Assembly: GCA_029245125.1 (NCBI GenBank)
Contig: JAQWPZ010000130.1
Location: 1 to 48,697 of the forward strand
Direction: 5' to 3'
Source: Rubripirellula sp.
Lineage (GTDB): Bacteria; Planctomycetota; Planctomycetia; Pirellulales; Pirellulaceae
DNA: 48,697 bases
Part shown: positions 17,274 to 23,681 of the stretch, one piece after another
Layout of the letters: the number at the start of each line of letters is the position of its first letter
Numbering within the stretch: the stretch's first letter is position 1
Notes under the pieces: generated by a model
Told to the model about the DNA's origin: nothing
The model's input: the letters and a program-made list of their open reading frames with translations, nothing else
Databases searched by the model: none
Made by a program: the position numbers and the translations under genes

Positions 17274-17486
17274 ATGACCACCGAAAACGATACGAATAAC
17301 TGGCCTGAATTGGCAATTGGGCTGTACGACAAGCTGACCGGCCGCGATGCCGAGATCAGTTATGCATTTGACGAATTTGAACTTTTCATTCCAAGTTCAA
17401 CAGCGAACGATGCTTCGCACGCTCGCTGGAAAATGAACGGTGTCGTGCGAGTTTCAACGAACAACGCTTCTGCGACGTCCAAGTAG
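17274..17486 (+). CDS. Small acidic protein of unknown function (70 aa)
   Basis: A 70-residue frame begins at the ATG at 17274, with AGGAC about six bases upstream. It is acidic in the middle (GRDAEISYAFDEFELFIPSS) and ends NNASATSK, with no cysteine, signal peptide or membrane helix. Its stop (17484-17486) shares its last base with the GTG start of the next gene, TAGTG, an arrangement typical of translational coupling. I do not recognise the family. The overlap and regular composition support a real gene; function unknown. Confidence 0.65.
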   Translation: MTTENDTNNWPELAIGLYDKLTGRDAEISYAFDEFELFIPSSTANDASHARWKMNGVVRVSTNNASATSK

Positions 17487-17818
17487 TGTCTCGGAAATTC
17501 GCCATCGGCCTGGAAGCCGCGCTCGAGTGCGAGTTGGACGGTCAGCCGGTAACCGTGACTGCGGAAAATGGCTTGATCGTCGTAAACGTTGCGTCGACGA
17601 AAGGTGCTCGTTCGATGCTCCGCGTAGTACGCGGCCTCGGCAGCCTGCGATTGAATGCAGCACGTGTGAATGCGGCTCTGATCGGTACGTCACAGCAATT
17701 GCAGGTTCGGGTTGCAGAGGCGACGGTTGTCGTGATGGGTAAAAACGCGAAGTCTGGGTGGTTGCGGCTGGCTGGTCTACCGAACGTGCAAATCAAACCA
17801 TTTCGACTTCTTCGCTAA
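17486..17818 (+). CDS. Small basic protein of unknown function (110 aa), coupled to the preceding gene
   Basis: The frame starts with GTG at 17486 inside the stop codon of the upstream gene. The 110-residue product is rich in alternating hydrophobic residues (LIVVNVAS, LQVRVAEATVVVMG) and ends basic (VQIKPFRLLR), suggesting a small beta-rich, possibly nucleic-acid- or protein-binding fold. It has no signal peptide or membrane segment. A perfect stem-loop lies 40 bp after the stop. I do not recognise the family. With the acidic 70-residue neighbour it may form a small two-protein complex, which is inference from charge and coupling only. Confidence 0.68.
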   Translation: MSRKFAIGLEAALECELDGQPVTVTAENGLIVVNVASTKGARSMLRVVRGLGSLRLNAARVNAALIGTSQQLQVRVAEATVVVMGKNAKSGWLRLAGLPNVQIKPFRLLR

Positions 17819-17857
17819 CGAGCAACTGCTCCCTATCGGTCCGGTTACTGGGGGTGA

Positions 17858-17878
17858 TGCCGAGTCACAAGCTCGGCA
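17858..17878 (+). terminator. Hairpin after the two small genes
   Basis: TGCCGAG (17858-17864) and CTCGGCA (17872-17878) form a perfect GC-rich 7 bp stem with a 7-base loop, 40 bp after the stop codon. It is followed by repeats rather than a T-run. Confidence 0.45.
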
Positions 17879-17880
17879 CA

Positions 17881-17940
17881 GCTTCAGCTGATCACGCGGC
17901 ACAGCAGCTGATTACACGGCGCAGCAGCGGATTACACGGC
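17881..17940. repeat. Tandem repeat, 20 bp x 3
   Basis: Three adjacent imperfect 20 bp copies with consensus GCAGCAGCTGATTACACGGC directly follow the hairpin at 17858-17878. Confidence 0.85.
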
Positions 17941-18803
17941 GCTCGAGGAAAATCCAGACCGTCGGTCTGTCGGTCGTCCGTTTATTGGCCAAACTTACGA
18001 ATCGCTCTCGACTCTCGAGAGCACGTGGCGGGGCCGATCGTGATCTTGATTTGAACCGGTTCCGCACCCGCCAGAGTTTTTTCTTTGTGAGGGCCTGACG
18101 CTGCTGTCAAACTTGGCAGTTTCTTGTTGCCGCGCGGAGCGACTTTGTTGCAGTCATCCGCCGAGCACTCTCTGGTTTGCTTTGCCCTTTGCAGTTCATT
18201 GTGGTTATCGTCGCCCGTATTGGAAAGATTGGAACGCGATTCTTTGACAAGCTCGCTCGCTACGGTTTCAAATGTTTTCTGCGAGCAATTGCTGCGTTCT
18301 TCTTGTTGATCACCACGCGTGCCGGGTGTCGGGTGCGTGGCAGGGGTGAACCGCTCGGCTGCTGAACAACCGATTTCTATGGAGCAGCTTGAGATTGAAC
18401 TACGCCCGTCTAGCGGGAGCAATGGGAATGGTTGTTCCGTCGCCTGTTTTGATTGATGCCCCGATCTCTTTTGACCTCTGAGATGGCCCTGCATCGGAAA
18501 GGTAAATTGCGATCCTGCCCGATGGGGTGTTCGGTAGTCGCAGGTGCTTCGTGGCGAAGCTCGTTTGGCGACGTCGTTGTTCCTGATGCGAATCCACGTT
18601 GAACTGAGGAGATCGCTGGGGACTTTGTGTGAATGTGTGTTGAAACGGCGGGCAGACTGTCCGTTTGGTTTGTGCCACCGAGGCGTCGTGAATTTCTAGG
18701 CGTGTTTGGTCATCGATCAACGCCATGGTTCGCGAGGTTCGATTCAAATGCTCGGTTTTCCCCGCGAGTCGGTGTCAACGTTCATAAAGCAGAGAAGTAT
18801 ACC
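17941..18803. other. 0.86 kb gap before the hcp promoter
   Basis: Several overlapping short frames on both strands are open, but none looks coding. I see no RNA gene. A GGTTCGATTC stretch near 18738 resembles a tRNA T-arm, but no cloverleaf can be built around it. Confidence 0.45.
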
Positions 18804-18832
18804 TTGACAGGCAGAATTGACAGGGATAGGAT
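18804..18832 (+). promoter_or_regulatory. Sigma-70-type promoter of hcp, with a repeated TTGACAGG element
   Basis: TTGACA (18804-18809), 17 bases, then TAGGAT (18827-18832) makes a good housekeeping promoter 55 bp before the hcp ATG. TTGACAGG occurs twice, at 18804-18811 and 18818-18825 (14 bp apart), so the second copy lies between the boxes. It could be an operator for a nitrosative-stress regulator; no FNR/NnrR-type TTGAT-N4-ATCAA box is seen. Confidence 0.55.
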
Positions 18833-18886
18833 TTGGAGCTCCACCTCGGAAATCAGACAGATCCCTTTTTCAGAGAATCTTTAATC

Positions 18887-20173
18887 ATGTTCTGCAACCA
18901 ATGTGAGCAAACTCAGAATGGCACTGGCTGCACCGACATCGGGGTCTGCGGCAAAGACGAGGACATGCAGTCGTTGCAGGAAATATTGCTGTACGGTCTC
19001 AAAGGGATGGCATCCTATGCACATCATGCGAGGCCATTGGGGAAGTCTGACGAAGCAGTCAGCGCATTCATTGAAGAAGCGTTGTTCGCAACCGTTACGA
19101 ATGTCAACTTCGAACTCGAGAGCTTACTGGAGATGGTTCTGGAGTGCGGTCGGCAGAACATTCGCGTCATGGAGATGTTGGACGAAGGGCATGTCGAACG
19201 TTTCGGCAAACCGGAACCAACAACTGTTTACGAGGGCACCAAAGAGGGGCCGGGGATCCTTGTGACGGGACATGATATGGTTGATCTTGCCGACTTGTTG
19301 GATCAGTCGGCAGGTCAAGGCATCAATGTTTACACCCATGGTGAGATGTTGCCTGCTCACAGCTATCCGGAACTGAAGAAGCACCCCCATCTAGCCGGGC
19401 ATTTTGGCGGGCCGTGGCAAAATCAACATTGGGAGTTTCCGATGTTTTCCGGCCCGATACTTGGGACGACGAACTGCGTTCTGATTCCGCCGGATTCCTA
19501 CGCAAGCCGGTTATTTACCACGCGAATTACAGCAGTACCCGGCGGGACACGACTTGCGGGAAACGATTTCTCGGCGGTGATCGAAAAAGCAAAACAGTGT
19601 GCACCGTTGTCCGAGAACAAGGTCCGCGAGTCAACGATTGGGTTCCACCACAGCGTGATCTTGGGGGTTGCTGATAAGATCGTCGACGCAGTCAAGGCTG
19701 GCGAAATTAAGCGGTTCTATCTGATTGGCGGTTGTGATGGTGCTGAAAGCGGTCGGAGCTACTACACCGAGTTGGCGGAATCGGCACCGAAAGAGTCGAT
19801 AATCTTGACGCTTGGGTGTGGTAAGTATCGTATTCGGAATCACGACTACGGCACGGTTGCCGGGTTACCGCGATTCCTCGACATGGGGCAGTGCAATGAC
19901 GCTTTTGGTGCGGTTCAAGTCGCACTTGCTTTATCCAATGCATTTGAATGCAGTGTAAACGATTTGCCACTTGAGATTGTGCTTTCGTGGTTTGAGCAAA
20001 AAGCAGTCGCAGTTCTGCTGAGTCTCTTCGCGTTGGACGTGAAGGGGATTCGCGTTGGGCCCGTCCCGCCAGCGTTCGTCAGTCCTGCGATTTTCAAAAT
20101 CTTGCAGGACCGCTTTGACCTAAAGATCATCGAGTCCGAGCCGCCTGCTGAACTTATTCAATTAGCGGTTTAA
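18887..20173 (+). CDS. hcp: Hybrid cluster protein (hydroxylamine reductase), class III type
   Basis: Hcp carries a [4Fe-4S] cluster and an unusual [4Fe-2O-2S] hybrid cluster. It reduces hydroxylamine in vitro and NO in vivo, and in E. coli takes part in protein S-nitrosylation. In this 428-residue protein Cys3, Cys6, Cys15 and Cys21 (CX2CX8CX5C) hold the cubane. By motif alignment with the Desulfovibrio enzyme the hybrid-cluster ligands are His129, Glu153, Cys197, Cys283, Cys311, Cys336, Glu370 and Lys372: all eight are present. About 115 residues are missing between the N-terminal cysteines and His129, the mark of class III proteins lacking one helical bundle. The start is fixed by MFCNQCEQ. 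A sigma-70-type promoter lies upstream and a protoglobin gene follows after 19 bp, together suggesting an NO-handling operon. Confidence 0.95.
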   Translation: MFCNQCEQTQNGTGCTDIGVCGKDEDMQSLQEILLYGLKGMASYAHHARPLGKSDEAVSAFIEEALFATVTNVNFELESLLEMVLECGRQNIRVMEMLDEGHVERFGKPEPTTVYEGTKEGPGILVTGHDMVDLADLLDQSAGQGINVYTHGEMLPAHSYPELKKHPHLAGHFGGPWQNQHWEFPMFSGPILGTTNCVLIPPDSYASRLFTTRITAVPGGTRLAGNDFSAVIEKAKQCAPLSENKVRESTIGFHHSVILGVADKIVDAVKAGEIKRFYLIGGCDGAESGRSYYTELAESAPKESIILTLGCGKYRIRNHDYGTVAGLPRFLDMGQCNDAFGAVQVALALSNAFECSVNDLPLEIVLSWFEQKAVAVLLSLFALDVKGIRVGPVPPAFVSPAIFKILQDRFDLKIIESEPPAELIQLAV

Positions 20174-20192
20174 CGAGGGGGCCTTCATTCTG

Positions 20193-20798
20193 ATGGCGAA
20201 TATGCAACAAATTGACGAAGAGCGGCTTGAAGTAGATTCCAAATATCGCTTCGATTTTTTGGCGGAGTTTATTGGGTTTACGTCCGAGGATGCGGCTGCG
20301 ATCCAAGCCTTTGCGCCGCATCTCGGTCCAAAAATTCCAGATCTGGTCAACCAAACTTACAAGCAATTGCTGCGTTATGACGCAACGGCAAGACACTTCG
20401 TACCCCGGCAGCATGGGTACAAGGGCGGCGTATCTGGTTGTCTCGAAAAGATCGATTTCGATGATCCTCAGATCAAGTTTCGCATGGATCACCTGAACCG
20501 CTATTTTGTGCAGCTGATCGGTCGTTCCTATGATGAGAAAATGGTCCTCTACTTGGATATGGTCGGGAAGATACACACCACAAAGGCGGGAAGCAAAGAG
20601 ATCGAGATACCGCTGATCCAAATGAGTGCGTTGATGGGGCTGATCAGCGATCTGTTGAACGACCTCATTTTGGATTCACCACTCGATAAACAGGTGATGA
20701 AAAAGACCGTAAAGGCATTCAGTAAGCTGCTTTGGATTCAAACTGATTTCATTACCAGGCACTACTTGAACCACGAAGAAGCTGTCGCCGCTTCCTGA
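20193..20798 (+). CDS. Protoglobin-family heme protein
   Basis: The 201-residue protein is an all-helical single-domain globin of the protoglobin/globin-coupled-sensor type. The N-terminal region (FLAEFIGFTSEDAAAIQAFA then PHLGPKIPDLV) is the pre-A/A helix. LNRYFVQLIGRSYDEKM then VGKIHTTKAGSKEIEIP contains the expected proximal heme histidine, His128, followed at the usual spacing by the IP turn. There is no output domain, so it would bind O2, NO or CO or turn NO over rather than signal directly. The gene begins 19 bp after hcp, with GAGGGG upstream, and is almost certainly in the same transcript. That supports pairing with Hcp in nitrosative or hypoxic stress. A stem-loop follows at 20869-20903. 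Confidence 0.85.
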   Translation: MANMQQIDEERLEVDSKYRFDFLAEFIGFTSEDAAAIQAFAPHLGPKIPDLVNQTYKQLLRYDATARHFVPRQHGYKGGVSGCLEKIDFDDPQIKFRMDHLNRYFVQLIGRSYDEKMVLYLDMVGKIHTTKAGSKEIEIPLIQMSALMGLISDLLNDLILDSPLDKQVMKKTVKAFSKLLWIQTDFITRHYLNHEEAVAAS

Positions 20799-20868
20799 GG
20801 CAGCGGTGGTGAAAGTTCTCCACTCTCGTCTTCAGTCCCTTTGTAAGAGACTCTCTCAGGGGCGTTCT

Positions 20869-20903
20869 TCTGAAAGGATGCTTACAGAAACCAGTCTTTC
20901 AGA
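20869..20903 (+). terminator. Inverted repeat after the protoglobin gene
   Basis: TCTGAAAG (20869-20876) pairs perfectly with CTTTCAGA (20896-20903) across a 19-base loop, 70 bp after the stop. No T-run follows, so termination is only a possibility. Confidence 0.35.
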
Positions 20904-20952
20904 GACCTGTCACGCAGTTGCTTTCCCGCTGTATCCCAGTAATTCATTGCCT

Positions 20953-20996
20953 GTTTTGAGGCGAATGCGTTTTGAGGCGAATGCGTTTTGAGGCGA
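20953..20996. repeat. Tandem repeat, 16 bp x 2.75
   Basis: GTTTTGAGGCGAATGC occurs twice without mismatch, followed by a 12-base partial copy, downstream of the hcp-protoglobin operon. Confidence 0.9.
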
Positions 20997-21458
20997 GGCT
21001 GGGTTTGTGTGAGCCGTGATCTTTGCAGTGCCGCTCCATTCGCGACAACGCAACAACATGGGTTTGGTGTGAAGTCGACGAGTGCTTTGGTTCAGACTTG
21101 GCCCTAGCCGCCGAGGCATCTTCTGAGAATCCACCCATTTGGTGGTTTTGTGGCTGCTCTGCGAATGCTTGTTCCACATCGTGTTCGTGTGAGTGCATCG
21201 GATTGACTGATCTTTTTCATCATGCATGTCGGTGAATAAAGATTGAACAATCACTGGGGGCATCAACCTGACACGCGGATAGGTTCGTTCTGGGTGACCG
21301 ATCTTTCTGGGGGTTGGTTTTGGTACACGAGCATTGGTTTTGAGGGCTTGAAATCACGTTTCCAGCAAACTGCTGGTGTGGATTCGATGATCGTAGAGGG
21401 GTGGTTGGATTTTTGACGATACATCGAGAGTCAAGAATCACATTGCTGCGGGTGGAAA

Positions 21459-22496
21459 ATGAAACTGTTTTTGGAAGTGAATAAGTTTACAGTTGTGCTC
21501 TTTGTAGCGATCACCACAGTGACATCTTTGAACAGCATTGTAGTTGGGCAGCAGCCTTCAACGCTTCCGGGAGTGGTGCGGGGAGCGGAGCCGATGTGGG
21601 TCGGTGGAGGTTTGCAAGCGACTGAGCCAACGGCCGATTCTTCGTTGCTTTACAGCGAGTGTGCCAACCCGCATTGTGGCAAGTGTTGCAAGCAGCACGC
21701 TAAGCCACAGCGTTTGACATGCCGGTCGTTCCTGTTCACATGGCCGTGTCAAGATTCTGCTGATTTGCGTTTGGATCTGTGCGATCCGTTGGTAACTGAC
21801 CGCCCTGATTTCACCGAGGCGAGTAGTACGGTTGGTCGAGGTGTGACCCAGTTCGAGCTTGGCTATACCTATTTTTCAGACAAAGCAAACGGAACACGTA
21901 CGCAGTCCCATTCCTATCCTGAGGTGTTGCTTCGACAAGGCGTGTTTCGCGATTGGCTTGAGTTACGTGTTGCGTACAACGCGGCTTCGGTCAACAACAA
22001 CATTACGACGGTCAACGGAAGCGAAGATTTGTACATTGGTGCCAAGATTGGTTTGACGCCGCAAGATGGCTGGCTGCCAGAAATGTCCATCCTTCCTCAG
22101 GCGACGCTCGATACTGGCAGTGCTGCATTTACAGATGGTCAAGCGCTGTTTGGTACTAACTGGCTTTACAGTTGGGAACTGAATGATTCGGTTAGCTTGG
22201 CGGGAAGCACGCAATTCAATCGAACCATTGATAGTGGCTCTGGAAAAGAATACACACAGTGGGCGCAATCCATTGCATCGGGAAAAAGCATTACCGATGA
22301 GGTAGGCTGCTACTTAGAGTGGTACGCGTTTTTTCCCGACAATGCTGACACTGATGGCGTCGAGCATTACTTGAATGGCGGGTTCACGTATTTGATTAGT
22401 GATAACATTCAATGGGATGTTCGGGCAGGGTTTGGGCTCAATGAGGAAGCCGAGGACTTTTTGACTGGTACTGGCCTTTCGATCCGGTTTCGGTAA
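21459..22496 (+). CDS. Exported beta-barrel-like outer-membrane protein (MetA-pathway transporter-like)
   Basis: The 345-residue product has an N-terminal hydrophobic export segment (FTVVLFVAITTVTSLNSIVV). A Cys-rich stretch follows at residues about 67-83 (CANPHCGKCCKQHAK, with more cysteines to residue 107). From DRPDFTEASSTVGRGVTQFE to the C-terminus it shows alternating amphipathic strands with glycines and aromatic residues, ending GTGLSIRFR, a pattern typical of outer-membrane barrels. TDRPDFTE at the start of the barrel is a hallmark of the family annotated as transporter/MetA-pathway of phenol degradation (PF13557). The role is probably passage of small solutes, but the substrate is unknown. 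The Cys-rich linker is not usual for the family and might bind metal or form disulfides. It is monocistronic, followed by a terminator. Confidence 0.75.
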   Translation: MKLFLEVNKFTVVLFVAITTVTSLNSIVVGQQPSTLPGVVRGAEPMWVGGGLQATEPTADSSLLYSECANPHCGKCCKQHAKPQRLTCRSFLFTWPCQDSADLRLDLCDPLVTDRPDFTEASSTVGRGVTQFELGYTYFSDKANGTRTQSHSYPEVLLRQGVFRDWLELRVAYNAASVNNNITTVNGSEDLYIGAKIGLTPQDGWLPEMSILPQATLDTGSAAFTDGQALFGTNWLYSWELNDSVSLAGSTQFNRTIDSGSGKEYTQWAQSIASGKSITDEVGCYLEWYAFFPDNADTDGVEHYLNGGFTYLISDNIQWDVRAGFGLNEEAEDFLTGTGLSIRFR

Positions 22497-22518
22497 CGCT
22501 CGGAGAAATTGAGTTCCG

Positions 22519-22562
22519 CGAGGTGGTCGCGAATCTGCAACGCGTTCGCACCTCGAGTTTTT
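22519..22562 (+). terminator. Intrinsic terminator of the beta-barrel gene
   Basis: CGAGGT (22519-22524) pairs with ACCTCG (22550-22555). Inside it GCGAA pairs with TTCGC across a small bulge, and AGTTTTT follows. Position 23 bp after the stop and the T-run make this the most convincing terminator in the window. Confidence 0.65.
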
Positions 22563-22592
22563 CGCATCATGAATGTGAGTTCTGCGACCCGG

Positions 22593-22676
22593 GATGACTA
22601 GTCAAGAAGCAGGGATAACTAGTCAAGAAGCAGGGATAACTGGTCAAGAAGCAGGGATAATTGGTCAAGAAGCAGG
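22593..22676. repeat. Tandem repeat, 21 bp x 4
   Basis: Four adjacent copies of GATAACTAGTCAAGAAGCAGG differ at only one to three positions. They lie between two converging genes, just after a terminator. Read on the plus strand they could encode a seven-residue repeat, TSQEAGI, but no ribosome binding site is present. Confidence 0.95.
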
Positions 22677-22728
22677 GATGGATCGTGGATTACCGTCTGC
22701 CGCCCGCTTGCTGAGGTTGATTGGTCTC

Positions 22729-22758
22729 CCAGTCTTCATCATCAATGGTGAAGACTGG
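22729..22758 (-). terminator. Perfect hairpin ending the long minus-strand array
   Basis: CCAGTCTTCA (22729-22738) pairs perfectly with TGAAGACTGG (22749-22758), a 10 bp stem with a 10-base loop, starting 13 bp past the stop codon of the esterase gene. No T-run is seen on the minus strand. Confidence 0.5.
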
Positions 22759-22771
22759 CAGGTCGTCGAAT

Positions 22772-23539
22772 TCACCTCGGCGATTGCGAATGACGGTCGT
22801 CCTTGTTGTCGATCAATTCGATCGCCTTTTCGGCAAACCGTTTCCCAAGAATTTGGTAGCCGACCGCATGATAATGCAGGTCGTGAATGGTTTTTCCCTG
22901 ATCGATTCGATCATTCAAATCGTCGGTGTTGACCCAAGCTCGTTGTGCGTCTGCGTCCGCGAATTCCTGCTGGACCTTGCGGATATTCAAGCGACCCTCG
23001 AGCCTTTTCTGGCGATCGAGTCCGTGATCACTGATTCTTCCGATGACAAGGTTAATGCTCTCGGCATTCAGATCGGACTTCAACTGTTCTAGCAATTCGG
23101 ACAGGTAAGCATCGTATGCCGTATTGTTCAAATCGGATTCGCCCTGCATCCACACGAGTGTGACGGTCTGGAGTGTCTTGTCAGCCATCGCGGCTTGTGT
23201 TCTTTTCAACAGGCGACCGTATAGCTCACCTCTGGTCTTCGGCACCCGACCGGTGGTTGGTGGCGGGAATTCATGGTTTGACTTGCACCAACTGCGAATC
23301 GATTGTCCGCTGGCAGCATCTTTGACCACGAGCACGCGATCCTTCCCCAGTGCCTTGTTCACGGTGGGTGTGAATGAGACGGTGGGATCCATTCCTACCA
23401 TGTTTGATTGGCCTGAGAGAATAAAAAGGTGGTGACCGACGGGGGAATCTAGAGCTATCGCCCGCGATACCGGGATCGCTGTTATTAAAAGAATGGCGAC
23501 GATCGCGATGACGGTAGTTGGCAAGGCTTTCTTTTGCAT
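22772..23539 (-). CDS. Exported SGNH/sialate O-acetylesterase-like (SASA) hydrolase
   Basis: The 255-residue protein has a signal peptide (TTVIAIVAILLITAIPVSRAIA). FILSGQSNMVGM carries the catalytic-serine block of the SASA family (GQSNM), and VTLVWMQGESDLNN is the second conserved block (W-x-QGE). GKTIHDLHYHAVGYQILGKR near the end supplies the Asp-x-x-His-type catalytic pair. It probably removes O-acyl groups from a polysaccharide or wall component outside the cytoplasm. It is the last gene of the minus-strand series, 142 bp after the thioredoxin-fold gene, so it may have its own promoter. A perfect hairpin follows. Confidence 0.88.
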   Translation of the reverse strand: MQKKALPTTVIAIVAILLITAIPVSRAIALDSPVGHHLFILSGQSNMVGMDPTVSFTPTVNKALGKDRVLVVKDAASGQSIRSWCKSNHEFPPPTTGRVPKTRGELYGRLLKRTQAAMADKTLQTVTLVWMQGESDLNNTAYDAYLSELLEQLKSDLNAESINLVIGRISDHGLDRQKRLEGRLNIRKVQQEFADADAQRAWVNTDDLNDRIDQGKTIHDLHYHAVGYQILGKRFAEKAIELIDNKDDRHSQSPR

Positions 23540-23681
23540 CTTAACGCTATCGAGAGATTACGGGACGTTCAGTTTGCCGTGTTTCCAACAGCTTTGGAAC
23601 AACTGATCGGGTGTGAGATTCGGAGCAGTGGTTTCAGCGGGTCTGCTAGCACCGCATCCATGGACATCGTGGAATTCGTTT

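Larger units (their letters stand above)
20799..21458. other. Gap between the hcp operon and the beta-barrel gene
   Basis: It holds a hairpin, a 16 bp tandem repeat and two overlapping opposite-strand frames: a His-rich 84-codon minus frame at 20944-21198 (MHSHEHDVEQ) and a Cys-rich 70-codon plus frame at 21023-21235 (CGCSANACSTSCSCEC). Neither has a ribosome binding site and I do not call either a gene. Confidence 0.4.

Noticed and set aside
18738..18747. GGTTCGATTC as a tRNA T-arm
   Set aside because: No acceptor stem or anticodon arm can be paired at the right distances.
22594..22932. Plus-strand frame beginning with the TSQEAGI repeat as a repeat-protein gene
   Set aside because: It runs into the antisense of the esterase gene and lacks a ribosome binding site.
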